In this document: positions 36,181 through 50,855 of the stretch, in pieces
Position numbering within the stretch: the stretch's first letter is position 1
Layout of the letters: each line of letters starts with the position of its first letter
Assembly: GCA_019695115.1 (NCBI GenBank)
Contig: JAIBAP010000001.1
Location: 62,001 to 126,000, forward strand
DNA from: Caldilineales bacterium
GTDB taxonomy: Bacteria; Chloroflexota; Anaerolineae; J102
DNA: 64,000 nucleotides
Direction: 5' to 3'
Made by a program: the position numbers and the translations under genes
The notes under the pieces: generated by a model
Told to the model about the DNA's origin: nothing
The model's database searches: none
The model's input: the letters and a program-made list of their open reading frames with translations, nothing else

Positions 36181-38148
36181 TTAGCGTTCGGTCATCAGGG
36201 CTATGATGCGGTCGGCCACAGCCAGATAGGCGGGCTGGTCGGCATTGTTATGTCGAATCTGTTCGACCACCCGGCGCAAGACATCGGCGTTGACCCTGCC
36301 GAGGGCGCGGGTGCGCTCTTCCCAACGGGCGCGTAATTCTGGGTTCTCGTGTGTGGCCGTCAAGACGGCGATCTGGGCGGGCGAGGCCGAGCTGAGGTTC
36401 CATTCGGCCATGTTGATCCCCAGCTCGCGCCCGGCGTTGGCCCAGTAGTACGAGAGCATCGGGTTCATCAAGCCACGCATCCGACTCCAAAGCGGGTCGT
36501 CCTCCTGCACCAGGGCGAAGAAGGCCAGGTAGTAGGGGCGAGACCCGGCGTAGTCGCGCTCGACCTGCGAAAGCTCACCCGCGCGCACCGACGCGTACGA
36601 GGCCATGAACCAACGCAGGTCTTCTAGTGTGGCGCCCGGCTCGTTGTTCTCGACCGCATCCCATTGCAGCCGGCAGGCCAGCAGATAGCTGCGGCCCGAG
36701 GCAGAGAAATCCTGCGAGCGTTGGATCATCGCCCGCTTGGCCAGCAATTGCGCCGTTTCGGGGCTGCGCGGCAGGTTGTCGGGCAGTTGCACCTGCTCGA
36801 TGTCGCGCGTCAGGCGGTTCAGGGCGGGTTCGTCGCGGAAGGGGATGGCCGTGCGCCCGGCCAGGCGATAGCGACCGCCCTCGTTCGCGACGAGATGCCG
36901 AGCTTCCAGGTCATCGAGCAACTTCTGGATGTAATCGCTCTGGTCGCGGTCATTCACCAACACCGCCGCCAGATCGCCGGTGTCGATCTCGTGGCCGGCG
37001 TGGATCACGGCGAAGACAAAGCCCGCCTCGGCCCGCTGCACGAAATCGGCCTCGCTCTCGATGCCCTCGGCCAGCGACACCGGCACCCGCACCGAAGCCA
37101 TCTGGTCGCCATAGCTAAAGGCTCGCTGGCGAAAGCCCATCTGCCAGATGTGGCGCAGCATCGTCTTGCTGCGGCTGAGACCCTGCGCTTCATAGCGTTC
37201 GCGCAGTTCTTCCAGCAGCGTATCGGTGGTGTAGACGCCCGGCTTGTCGTGCAGCTCGCGGTAGATGTCGCGCAGGACATCGCGGCGGGTCGAGAAATCG
37301 GCCGACGTCATCTTCAGGCGGCTGAAGACATGGCGATACTGCTGTTCCGGCGTCTGCTCCTGCCCGCTCATCTCTTCTTCGGGCCGGGCCAAGACGGTGT
37401 GCCGGGCCATGCCGGGGTCGGTGAGGGCGCCAAAGCCCCGCGGCGCGACGTGGAGTTGCATGTCCTTGACATAGAGATCGATGACCTCGGTGTTGGCCTC
37501 CAGCCAGTCCTTGAACTGAGCATAGCCAAAATTGGCCTCGTTGAAGGTCGAATCCATCGAGAGCATGGTCGATTTCAGCCGTGAGGCCAACACCGGCGCC
37601 TCGCCGCGCTGGCCATGGGCCTGCAGGGCCTTGTTCAGCAGGCTGCGGGCCGTCTCCTGGTCGGCGCCGGCGCGCTCGCTCACATCCGGCGTCTCGCCCA
37701 ACAGGGTTTCGAGATAGACGAACTCGTCGCACGACTTGACCAGCAGGCGGTGGGTGATGTTGCGCGGGCCGATGCCCAGCGTGTACTTGCCGTACTCGCG
37801 CAGCTTGGTCACCAGGGCGCCGAAGTCGCTGTCGCCGGAGATGATGACCAGCGTCTGGATGTGCGGCCGGCTCATGGCTACTTCCAGGGCGTCTACGGCC
37901 ATGCGGATGTCGGCCCGGTTCTTGCCCGCGCGTACACTGTACATCTGGATGAGATCGATGGCGTTCTCCATCAACTCATCGCGATAGTGCGCAAAACGAC
38001 TCCAGTCGGCGTAGGCCCGCTTGGTCACCACCGGCCCCCGGCTCTGCAGGTATTCCATGATCGGCGTGATCTCGAAATCGAGAAACACATCCTCAGCCCA
38101 GCGGGCAACATTTTCAAAATCGATAAAGACTGCCAATTGTTCTGCCAT
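36181..38148 (-). CDS. NYN (LabA/DUF88) nuclease-like protein with LOTUS-type domains
   Basis: 655 aa. The N-terminal NYN/PIN-like domain has VFIDFENVARW, RADIRMAVDALE and IISGDSDFGALVTKLREYGK, keeping the acidic residues expected of a metal-dependent RNase. The segment ANFGYAQFKDWLEANTEVID and a later RLKMTSADFSTRRDVLRDIY region look like OST-HTH/LOTUS RNA-binding domains. The C-terminal 300 residues are helical and unassigned. LOTUS domains bind G-quadruplex or other RNA in eukaryotes; in bacteria LabA-type fusions are widespread but poorly understood. It has its own promoter. Confidence 0.82.
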   Translation of the reverse strand: MAEQLAVFIDFENVARWAEDVFLDFEITPIMEYLQSRGPVVTKRAYADWSRFAHYRDELMENAIDLIQMYSVRAGKNRADIRMAVDALEVAMSRPHIQTLVIISGDSDFGALVTKLREYGKYTLGIGPRNITHRLLVKSCDEFVYLETLLGETPDVSERAGADQETARSLLNKALQAHGQRGEAPVLASRLKSTMLSMDSTFNEANFGYAQFKDWLEANTEVIDLYVKDMQLHVAPRGFGALTDPGMARHTVLARPEEEMSGQEQTPEQQYRHVFSRLKMTSADFSTRRDVLRDIYRELHDKPGVYTTDTLLEELRERYEAQGLSRSKTMLRHIWQMGFRQRAFSYGDQMASVRVPVSLAEGIESEADFVQRAEAGFVFAVIHAGHEIDTGDLAAVLVNDRDQSDYIQKLLDDLEARHLVANEGGRYRLAGRTAIPFRDEPALNRLTRDIEQVQLPDNLPRSPETAQLLAKRAMIQRSQDFSASGRSYLLACRLQWDAVENNEPGATLEDLRWFMASYASVRAGELSQVERDYAGSRPYYLAFFALVQEDDPLWSRMRGLMNPMLSYYWANAGRELGINMAEWNLSSASPAQIAVLTATHENPELRARWEERTRALGRVNADVLRRVVEQIRHNNADQPAYLAVADRIIALMTER

Positions 38149-38297
38149 TTTCTGCCTTCCCTATCAAAAGAGGGCGATCGCTTTCCCAATCGAGGCGCAT
38201 CAAGACACGAGGACAGAACCACGGGCCAGGTGTCGGCTGCTGCCATCGCACCGGGAACAAAAAGTGAAAAGGCCGCCGCAAAAACGGTGGGGGCCTG

Positions 38298-38326
38298 ACT
38301 GTAGGAGAAAGTTGGGTTGGTGTCAA
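38298..38326 (-). promoter_or_regulatory. Promoter of the NYN-LOTUS gene
   Basis: On the minus strand TTGACA (38326-38321), 17 bp, TACAGT (38303-38298), giving a leader of about 140 nt. The rest of the 323 bp gap 38149-38471 between the divergent NYN and MscS genes shows no coding sequence. Confidence 0.7.
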
Positions 38327-38471
38327 GTAGCGGCAGGGCGGCGAAAGCTGCTTCCCGCTGCCGGCCGTGGTTTTGCTCTGCTGGCCGCGCTCTGGCGCCA
38401 AACCGCCGTTTGCTCGTGTTCGCCGGCTGGTGATACAGTGGAAGCCGATTCCGTGCTTGCGGTTGCCAACC

Positions 38472-39287
38472 ATGACGCCACCCACCCTCAGCTCGTTCCA
38501 GAATGCCCTCTCCCAGAACACGTGGTGGAGCTATCTGCTGCTAGTCGCCACTTTGCTGGTTGTCGCCCTCATCTTCCACCGCTTGTCGTGGTGGATCGCC
38601 GGTCGCATCGTCCGCCTCAACCGCATCAGTCGCCGCGGTCGCACGCTCAGCCCCGAACGCCTGCGCACCGTCCAGGCGTTGCTGGCAAACAGCATCAGCT
38701 TCGTCGCCCTCGGCGTGGCGGCTGTTGTGGCGCTGGCGCGGCTGGCAGGCGTGGCCAACGTCATCTGGATGATCGGTCTCTTCGGCGCCGCCTTTGGCAT
38801 CGGCGCCAGCCAGCACATCCGCGACCTGCTGACCGGCGTCAGCTTCATGTTCGAGGATTCGCTGGCCGTGGGCGAGAAAGTGGAGGTGGCGGGGATTTCG
38901 GGCGTGGTCGAGGCCGTCCACCTGCGCACCACCCTGATGCGCTCCCCCACCGGCGAACTCTACACCGTCCCCAACGGCGACATCCGCCTCATCCGCAATT
39001 TCAGTCGCGGGCGCTACTCGATGATCGAGATGACCCTAAAACTGGCATCGGCAGACCTGAGCCGGGCGCTGTCGGTGCTCGACGACTTGGGCAAAGAGAC
39101 GCTCAACACCGAGCCGGACTTGCTGGAGCCCTGGCAGATTCTCACCGAGAGCGGCGTCCTGGCCCAGACCACCGACCTCAAATTGCTGGCCAAGGCGCGC
39201 TGGGGTCGCGGGGCCGAGATGCGGCCGCATCTGCTGGCGCTCCTTCACCAGCGGCTGGCCGAGGCGGGGGTGGAGATGGCGAACTGA
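38472..39287 (+). CDS. MscS-family mechanosensitive channel
   Basis: 271 aa small-conductance mechanosensitive channel. Three membrane segments (about 18-38, 70-90, 93-120) lead into the pore-lining helix and beta domain: GAAFGIGASQHIRDLLTGVS, then FEDSLAVGEKVEVAGISGVV, LRTTLMRSPTGELYTVPNGD. The C-terminal alpha-beta domain is short. ATG 38472 is chosen; the longer frame upstream has no membrane-protein character. It protects against hypo-osmotic shock. Confidence 0.92.
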   Translation: MTPPTLSSFQNALSQNTWWSYLLLVATLLVVALIFHRLSWWIAGRIVRLNRISRRGRTLSPERLRTVQALLANSISFVALGVAAVVALARLAGVANVIWMIGLFGAAFGIGASQHIRDLLTGVSFMFEDSLAVGEKVEVAGISGVVEAVHLRTTLMRSPTGELYTVPNGDIRLIRNFSRGRYSMIEMTLKLASADLSRALSVLDDLGKETLNTEPDLLEPWQILTESGVLAQTTDLKLLAKARWGRGAEMRPHLLALLHQRLAEAGVEMAN

Positions 39288-39357
39288 TTCGGCCTTGCCG
39301 GGCGGGCGCAGGTTGCACCACGCCCCGCATCCCACCTGCCCGCCGGGCTGCGGGTTG

Positions 39358-42144
<2,787 letters not shown>

Positions 42145-42174
42145 TGTTTCGCCTACGGAAGGGGTGAACGATAG

Positions 42175-42257
42175 AGGTGCGACGCACTTCGCGAGCGTAA
42201 ATGACTCGGGTTTCAGCACAATGCAGGTTCTAAAGCCGCTCAAAGTGCGTCGCACCT
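42175..42257. repeat. Inverted repeat with AGGTGCGACGCACTT arms
   Basis: AGGTGCGACGCACTT (42175-42189) and AAGTGCGTCGCACCT (42243-42257) are the same 15 bp arms as in the palindrome at 15236-15268, here separated by 53 bp instead of GGG. It lies upstream of the P-type ATPase and after the DUF4435 gene. Confidence 0.9.
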
Positions 42258-42281
42258 GAACTGATACCAGACAGGTATGAC

Positions 42282-43154
42282 CTAACCATCTGAGCTGGCA
42301 TCAACGTCGGCAATGATTCTGCCTATGATTTGAGCTAAATCTGCAGGCGCATCAGGGCACTCTCGGAGGTAAAGGTTCAGATAGTGGGATAGACCGAACC
42401 GTCCTGCCTTACGTAAGCGTGGGAAACGGTTATGCAAAAGTCCCAACACGTGCTTACCGGAAACCAACTGCTGCCAACCGGCCAGCCCCAAGCTATCTAG
42501 TCCGGCCCGCTTTTCTGCAAAAAGCCGCCCCAAGTCTTCGGAACAACCGATCTCTTGTCCCCACTGCGAAAGTGAGCGGGCTGGATCTTCCCCTTTGAAG
42601 GCGTCGGGGTGGTGGTGATAGCCGCGAACTGAGCTCACGTCTGCCGACTCTGGGTAGTGCTCAGCGCAGCGTTTGACGACCTGATTGTACGCTGTCAAAT
42701 CCAGGCACGCTCTGAAGGCGGCCTCAATATGATTCCGCGCCTGTTCTGGCTGATCCCATCCATCCGGCGCAACATTCTGGCGGCGAAAGATGAAGCGAAA
42801 TACGGCTGCCCAGCAAGCGGGATCGAGCAGATAGTTTTCGAGGGTGTAGGCTGGTGTTCGTATGATACCCAGGGTAATGAAGTCTGAGTCAAGCTCCTCA
42901 TCCTCCGCAAAATCGCGATCAATGATGCCATAGATAGGGATATCGGGACAACGCCTACGCAGTTCAGCAACCGCATCGATAACACGTGGCCAACCATTTT
43001 GAGGAAAAAACGTCACCTGACTCGCACGGTCCCCAAACCACTGATTGTAAAACCACGGATCTTCTTCGGCGTTTTGGCCCTCGACAATGATGGCGACACC
43101 CCGACCGGCTCGAACCGTCACCTCCAACTCGTCTATAGCCAAATAGCCGTTCAT
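42282..43154 (-). CDS. DUF4435 TOPRIM-like protein (AriB-like)
   Basis: 290 aa. The start contains VAIIVEGQNAEEDPWFYNQW with Glu25 and later IYGIIDRDFAEDEELD, i.e. the Glu and DxD of a TOPRIM fold; SDFITLGIIRTPAYTLENYL is the typical DUF4435 strand. In PARIS defence systems a DUF4435 TOPRIM nuclease (AriB) is held by an AAA ATPase (AriA) and released on phage trigger. Here it overlaps the AAA gene by 4 nt (ATGA), with the ATPase first, the same order. Codon use is less GC-biased than the neighbours, which fits horizontal acquisition. Confidence 0.78.
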   Translation of the reverse strand: MNGYLAIDELEVTVRAGRGVAIIVEGQNAEEDPWFYNQWFGDRASQVTFFPQNGWPRVIDAVAELRRRCPDIPIYGIIDRDFAEDEELDSDFITLGIIRTPAYTLENYLLDPACWAAVFRFIFRRQNVAPDGWDQPEQARNHIEAAFRACLDLTAYNQVVKRCAEHYPESADVSSVRGYHHHPDAFKGEDPARSLSQWGQEIGCSEDLGRLFAEKRAGLDSLGLAGWQQLVSGKHVLGLLHNRFPRLRKAGRFGLSHYLNLYLRECPDAPADLAQIIGRIIADVDASSDG

Positions 43155-44242
43155 GTCGAGATTTCCTCGCTGTCGCGGTCAAGTTGATCCAACGAAATCC
43201 GCTCCGATTCATGAACCGCGCGCAATACCTCCAGTGAGTGTGTTGCCAAGATCACCTGCATTTCCCAATCACGGGCGAAACGACGAAGCTGATGAACGAC
43301 TTGGCGTTGTAGTGTTGGATGCAGGCTGATCTCCGGCTCATCAATCATCAGTATCGCTCCCTTACGGCAGCGGCGCGCCAATTCACCGAATAGAAGCAAC
43401 ACTTGCTGCTCGCCCGAAGGTAGTTGGTCGAGGCGAAGCCATCCCTCGCTTGTTCCGCCATCGCGCCATGTTGGACGAATCAAAGCACGACCAGCTGAAA
43501 CGTGTATCGTGCGATGGGGCCCAAGGACCGTCTCTACTGTCTCGACAAACGGCTGAAGTGATAGTCGTCCCTCCAAACCTCGTTCCAGATCCAGATAGTT
43601 CTGCCAGACCCATAATTGCTCCAGGCTACCCGGCCACTTATCGCTGGCGGTATGGCGGAACAGCCAAGAGCGCTGTTCAGGTGGTGGCTCAATGGAACCG
43701 CCTCTCTCCGTCACTGTCAATCGGCGATCATGTGGAAAATAGAGCAGGCCACCCTCAAGCGGTGACTGACTCTGCAGCATGCTCGATACCTGTTCTCGCA
43801 GCTGCTTCCCAAGACGAGATTGGCGGCGTAAGGGCGGACCCTGTTTTCCCCGCTGGACCAGCCAGCACACTAAGTTGGGCCACTCGCGTTCGGGCTTTGT
43901 TGGCGCCAAATCGCGTCGACCTACAGCTATGTGCAATACCGACGGGACAAGACGGGGTAGTATGGCGACCTGTCCATTAGCAGACGGCAGATCCACCTCT
44001 ACGCTCAGATGGATCAGACCTGTTTCCATTGCCTCTCGCACCAAATCGCGCGGTTGGTCAGGATCCAGCGCGAAAGCCAGCAGCGCCTCAACTGATTCAA
44101 GAATAGTGGTCTTGCCAGTGCCGTTCGTCCCCGCCAATATACTAATTGGCATGCTCGCTTCTGTAAGTGTGTCCAAAAACGATATCCTGCGCTGGCCTCG
44201 GAAGGAACGGAAGTCACGAAAAGTGATTTCACGGATGCGCAT
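43151..44242 (-). CDS. AAA ATPase with RecF/ABC-type head (AriA-like)
   Basis: 363 aa. N-terminal FRDFRSFRGQRRISF and Walker A LAGTNGTGKTTILESVEAL (about 37-55), a middle region of about 180 residues, then the signature-like LPSGEQQVLLLFGELARRC, Walker B ILMIDEPEISLHPTLQRQVV and the H-loop VILATHSLEVLRAV. This is the ABC/OLD-type ATPase group (AAA_15/AAA_21). Translationally coupled to the DUF4435 gene. Together they look like PARIS, though this ATPase is shorter than typical AriA; a related AAA-TOPRIM system is the alternative. GGAGAG precedes the ATG. Confidence 0.8.
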   Translation of the reverse strand: MRIREITFRDFRSFRGQRRISFLDTLTEASMPISILAGTNGTGKTTILESVEALLAFALDPDQPRDLVREAMETGLIHLSVEVDLPSANGQVAILPRLVPSVLHIAVGRRDLAPTKPEREWPNLVCWLVQRGKQGPPLRRQSRLGKQLREQVSSMLQSQSPLEGGLLYFPHDRRLTVTERGGSIEPPPEQRSWLFRHTASDKWPGSLEQLWVWQNYLDLERGLEGRLSLQPFVETVETVLGPHRTIHVSAGRALIRPTWRDGGTSEGWLRLDQLPSGEQQVLLLFGELARRCRKGAILMIDEPEISLHPTLQRQVVHQLRRFARDWEMQVILATHSLEVLRAVHESERISLDQLDRDSEEIST

Positions 44243-44358
44243 AGTCTGTTCTCTCCTATTTCACTGGGTTACAGACATTTTCAGCTCATGGCGTGTGGAC
44301 CCCAGGCTGCCAGATGGAAATAATGAGTGTAAATACCCTTACGAAGTAAGTGAGCATT

Positions 44359-45363
44359 TCACACCTGCGGCAGGAACCGCCGCATCACCTCGATATTCTC
44401 CAGCGCCTTACCGGCGCCGATGGCCACGCAGGCGATGGGGTTTTCGGCCACGAAACAGGGCACGCCGGTCTCGCGAGTCAGCAGTTTGTCGATGTTGCGC
44501 AATTGGGCGCCGCCGCCAGTCAGCACCATGCCGCGGTCGATAATGTCGGCGGCCAGTTCGGGCGGCGTCTTCTCCAGCGTCTGTCGCACGGCGCCGACGA
44601 TGGCCATCAACGGTTCCTCGATGGCGCCGGTGGCTTCGTCGGAGGTGACGGTGATGGTGCGCGGCAGCCCGGCCACCTGGTCGCGCCCGCGCACTTCCAG
44701 GGTCAGGGGGTCTTCCAGCGGCAGGGCCGAGCCGATCTGGATCTTGATCTCCTCCGCCGTCTGCTCGCCGATGATCAGGTTGTACTTCTTGCGCACGAAG
44801 TTGATGATGGCCTGGTCGATGCGGTTGCCGCCCACGCGCACACTGCTCCAAACGACGATGTCGTGCATCGCCACCACGGCCGCCTCGCTGGTGCCGCCGC
44901 CGATATCGACGACCATGTTGCCGGTGGGGGTGTGGATGGGGAGGCCGGCGCCCAAGGCCGCCGCCTGCGGCTCCGGGATCAGGTAGGCTTCTTTGGCGCC
45001 GGCCTGGATGGCGGCATCGTAAACGGCCCGCTGTTCGACGCTGGTGACACCCTTGGGGGTGCTCATCATCACCTGCGGGCGTAGCATGGGGTTGCGGCCG
45101 ATCACGCGGCGGATGAAGTGCCGCAGCATGGCTTCCGTCACCCAGTAGTCGGCGATGACGCCATCGCGCACCGGTCGCGAGACCTCGATGCTTTCGGGCA
45201 CGCGGCCGATCATCTCGGCGGCGTCTTTGCCCACGGCCACGATCTTGTTGTCGCGGACCGAGATCGCCACGACGCTAGGTTCCTGGAGCACTACGCCCTT
45301 GCCCCGTACATACACCAGTACGTTGACGGTGCCCAGATCGATGCCAATTTGTTTTTCGAACAT
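44359..45363 (-). CDS. mreB: Rod-shape actin homologue MreB
   Basis: 334 aa, full length. Actin-fold nucleotide motifs: [15 protein letters not shown] (phosphate 1; usual GTANT is GTVNV here), [18 protein letters not shown] (phosphate 2), and [19 protein letters not shown] (adenosine). Also the conserved [16 protein letters not shown]. MreB filaments organise cell-wall synthesis for rod shape. The upstream in-frame extension lies in a repeat and is rejected; ATG 45363. Lies downstream of the ATP synthase cluster and has its own candidate promoter; mreC/mreD are not adjacent. Confidence 0.95.
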   Translation of the reverse strand: MFEKQIGIDLGTVNVLVYVRGKGVVLQEPSVVAISVRDNKIVAVGKDAAEMIGRVPESIEVSRPVRDGVIADYWVTEAMLRHFIRRVIGRNPMLRPQVMMSTPKGVTSVEQRAVYDAAIQAGAKEAYLIPEPQAAALGAGLPIHTPTGNMVVDIGGGTSEAAVVAMHDIVVWSSVRVGGNRIDQAIINFVRKKYNLIIGEQTAEEIKIQIGSALPLEDPLTLEVRGRDQVAGLPRTITVTSDEATGAIEEPLMAIVGAVRQTLEKTPPELAADIIDRGMVLTGGGAQLRNIDKLLTRETGVPCFVAENPIACVAIGAGKALENIEVMRRFLPQV

Positions 45364-45392
45364 GAAGGATAGGCCTTTTTCTGCTTCGGAGA

Positions 45393-45492
45393 CCCCTTCG
45401 ACTTCGCTCAGGGCAGGCTCTTCACTGGCTGATCGAAGCAACAAAGTGCAAGATCGACCCGTTCAGAGCCTGCCCTGAGTGTAACGAAGGGG
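45393..45492. repeat. Long inverted repeat upstream of mreB
   Basis: 45393-45420 (beginning CCCCTTCGACTTCGCTCAGG) and 45466-45492 (ending GTAACGAAGGGG) are near-complementary over about 27 bp with a 45 bp centre. The arm resembles the dispersed CCCTTCGAC...CTCAGGGCAGGCTC element found in many bacterial genomes. It lies in the 370 bp gap 45364-45733 inside the predicted mreB leader. Confidence 0.75.
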
Positions 45493-45618
45493 TGACAAAA
45501 TGAGGGTGGTTTCTCTCACGGACACATGCGGCCGCCTGGCATCTGGCATTCAGAATGACACCATGGGGGCTTTGTTGTTGACCGAGGCACAGGCCGCGCA
45601 GAGATGACAGCGGCGGGG

Positions 45619-45649
45619 ATTATACTACAAGGTGATCAGGCGGGGTCAA
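45619..45649 (-). promoter_or_regulatory. Candidate promoter of mreB
   Basis: On the minus strand TTGACC (45649-45644), 19 bp, TATAAT (45624-45619). The resulting leader would be about 250 nt and contain the long inverted repeat. Confidence 0.5.
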
Positions 45650-45669
45650 TGAGGAGGGGGGAAAAGGAC

Positions 45670-45700
45670 AAACAAAACCGGGCGCCAGTGCAGCGCCCGG
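45670..45700 (-). terminator. Rho-independent terminator of the ATP synthase cluster
   Basis: On the minus strand CCGGGCGC-TGCACTG-GCGCCCGG (45700-45678) is followed by TTTTGTTTG (45677-45669), a strong intrinsic terminator 34 nt after the atpC stop. Confidence 0.9.
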
Positions 45701-45733
45701 TGAAGCTCGCAAGACGAGGAAACCGCCCTCCCC

Positions 45734-46198
45734 TCATTCCGAGGGCGTGAAATCGACCCCGCGCCGGCCCGGTGTTCGTCCGCCGTGACGACGATGGGCG
45801 ATTTGCAGACGGGCGGCCGAGCGCCGGAGCGCGGCCTCCATCGCCACCCGTACTTCGGGGTCGCGGGCGTGTTCGGGGCTGGCCAGGAATTCCTCGGCCC
45901 GGCGCTTGGCGGCTTCGGCCCGGACGACGTCGATCTCCGCGGACGATTCGCCCGACCGGGCCAGGAGGATGACCTTGTCGGGGCGCACCTCGACAAAACC
46001 GCCGCCGGTGACGAAAAACTGGTCGGCTTCGCCCTCTTTGCGCACCAACACCTCGCCAGGGTTCACCACCGCCATCAAGGGTGCATGTTTGGGCAACACA
46101 CCGATGACGCCGTCGGCGCCCGGCACGAGCACCATGCTGGCATCGCCCTTGTAGACAACCCGATCCTGGGTGACGAACTCGAAATGGATGGTGGACAT
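45734..46198 (-). CDS. atpC: ATP synthase epsilon subunit
   Basis: F1 central-stalk subunit (154 aa). The N-terminal beta sandwich has IHFEFVTQDRVVYKGDASMV and GVLPKHAPLMAVVNPGEVLV; the C-terminal helices (about 88-135) include SAEIDVVRAEAAKRRAEEFL. The C-terminal 20 residues are basic and longer than in most relatives. ATG 46198 with AAGGAA upstream. Last gene of the cluster. Confidence 0.93.
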   Translation of the reverse strand: MSTIHFEFVTQDRVVYKGDASMVLVPGADGVIGVLPKHAPLMAVVNPGEVLVRKEGEADQFFVTGGGFVEVRPDKVILLARSGESSAEIDVVRAEAAKRRAEEFLASPEHARDPEVRVAMEAALRRSAARLQIAHRRHGGRTPGRRGVDFTPSE

Positions 46199-46263
46199 TG
46201 TTCCTTCCTTCGCGAACAAGCAGTCCGAGCGCTGCGGGCGCTCCGACCGCTTTGATCGCTGCC

Positions 46264-47772
<1,509 letters not shown>

Positions 47773-47799
47773 CTAGCGGTCTACATGCCTACCGGCATA

Positions 47800-48714
47800 C
47801 TAACTTGTCTGTACGGCATTGACGGCGCCGGCAATATCCAGCAGGGCCATCGTGATCGATTGTTGGCGGGCCTTGTTGTAGGTCAGGGTCAGGTCGGCCA
47901 TCAGTTCTTCGGCGGCGTCGGTGGCATTGCGCATGGCCACCATGCGGGCCGAATGCTCGCTGGCGATAGCCTCGTACAGAGCCTGCAAGATCTGCACCTC
48001 GGTGAAGCCAGCCAGGGCCTGGTCGAGGACGGTGGCCACATCCGGCTCGAAGATGTAATCCGCCGCCATTTTGACTTCGTTTTCTTCTTCGGGGATGATG
48101 GGCAGCAGTTGGCGCAGCATCGGCTCCTGGCGGACGGTGCTGTAGAAGCGGGTGAAGCCAAGATAGATGGCGTCGTAGCGGTCGCCGGTGAAGTCGTCGA
48201 TCACAAGCCGGGAAATGGGGCCGACCGAAACGCTCTGGCTCACCTGCATGCCGCCCTTGCCGATGAAACTGCTGGTGGGGCGGTCGCCCAGGCCGATGAA
48301 CTCGGCCCGCGTGGGCGGCCCAAAGCGGCGCATCCAGTCGCGACCCTTCTTGCCAACGGCGATGATCTCGACCTGCTTGCCTTCGTCCTGCCAGCGGCGG
48401 ATGTGTTGCACGGCAAAGCGGATCATGTTGCTGTTTAGCCCCCCGGCCAGACCACGGTCGGCGGTGATCAGCACCAGGCCGACGCGCTTGATCTCGCGCT
48501 GCTGGAGCAAGGGCTGCTCTTTGGCCTCAGAGCCGCGCAGCCGAGCCAGGAACGACAGGATCTCCAGCGCCTTTTCGGCATAGGGGCGGGTGGAATGCAC
48601 CTGAGCCTGGGCGCGGCGCATCTTGGAGGCCGAGACGGCCTCCATCGCCTTTGTCACCTGGGCGATGTTCTTGACGCTGCGGATACGCCGCTTGATCTCG
48701 CGGGTAGTTGCCAA
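47800..48714 (-). CDS. atpG: ATP synthase gamma subunit
   Basis: Rotary shaft subunit (304 aa). N-terminal TREIKRRIRSVKNIAQVTKAM and C-terminal ELMADLTLTYNKARQQSITM with VALLDIAGAVNAVQ-type end are the classic gamma termini that form the coiled coil inside the alpha-beta hexamer. The central Rossmann-like part has LITADRGLAGGLNSNMIRFA. Confidence 0.95.
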   Translation of the reverse strand: MATTREIKRRIRSVKNIAQVTKAMEAVSASKMRRAQAQVHSTRPYAEKALEILSFLARLRGSEAKEQPLLQQREIKRVGLVLITADRGLAGGLNSNMIRFAVQHIRRWQDEGKQVEIIAVGKKGRDWMRRFGPPTRAEFIGLGDRPTSSFIGKGGMQVSQSVSVGPISRLVIDDFTGDRYDAIYLGFTRFYSTVRQEPMLRQLLPIIPEEENEVKMAADYIFEPDVATVLDQALAGFTEVQILQALYEAIASEHSARMVAMRNATDAAEELMADLTLTYNKARQQSITMALLDIAGAVNAVQTS

Positions 48715-48768
48715 ATCCTTACCCTCCGGGAGGAGAGGCGGGCAGAAAACCCCGCCCCAACAACCGAA

Positions 48769-50274
<1,506 letters not shown>

Positions 50275-50328
50275 AGATCCTCCTACTACTATCGCTTGCA
50301 AACGGCCAGAGCGCCGGACTCGCCGGCC

Positions 50329-50853
50329 TCAACGCCTGACTCCCAACGATTGGCGCAGGGCGTCGATGCGACCACGCACGCTGTCGTCGATCAGTTTGTC
50401 GCCCACGCGTACGACCAGCCCGCCCAGAATGTCCGCATCCACCCGGAAGTCGATGTTCAGGTTGGCGCCAAACTGCGTGGCCAGTTGGGCGGCCAGCTTG
50501 CTTTGCTCGTCGGCTGCAAGCGGGACGGCGCTGGTGACGGTGGCGGCCAGGGGGCCGGCGGTCTCGGCGGTGATGACGCTCGCCAGGGTGGCTTGAACCT
50601 CGTCCAACAGGCGCAGGTCGCCATGGGCCGTCAGTACGCCCAGGAAGTTGCCCAGTTCGGCGGGCGCGCCGGTGGGCGCCAGCGTCTGCAAGAGCGCCAT
50701 CCTGGCCTCTGGGTCCAGGGCGGCGTCGTCGAGCCTGGCGCGCAGGTTGCCGTCGTGGCGCAGGGCGTCGCCAACCTTGCCCAGACCATCGACCCACGGC
50801 TCCAGCACGGCGGCCAGGATGCCATGGGCGTAAGCTTGAGGCGTCCTTTCCAT
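50329..50853 (-). CDS. atpH: ATP synthase delta subunit
   Basis: Peripheral-stalk F1 subunit (174 aa): an N-terminal helical bundle (AYAHGILAAVLEPWVDGLGK) and the C-terminal family signature DFRVDADILGGLVVRVGDKLIDDSVRGRI (in two parts). The middle is Ala-rich and divergent. Lies 2 bp after atpF. Confidence 0.93.
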   Translation of the reverse strand: MERTPQAYAHGILAAVLEPWVDGLGKVGDALRHDGNLRARLDDAALDPEARMALLQTLAPTGAPAELGNFLGVLTAHGDLRLLDEVQATLASVITAETAGPLAATVTSAVPLAADEQSKLAAQLATQFGANLNIDFRVDADILGGLVVRVGDKLIDDSVRGRIDALRQSLGVRR

Positions 50854-50855
50854 AA

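Noticed and set aside
42175-42257. Terminal inverted repeats of an insertion sequence
   Set aside because: Only 53 bp lie between the arms, with no transposase or target duplication visible; kept as a palindromic repeat element.
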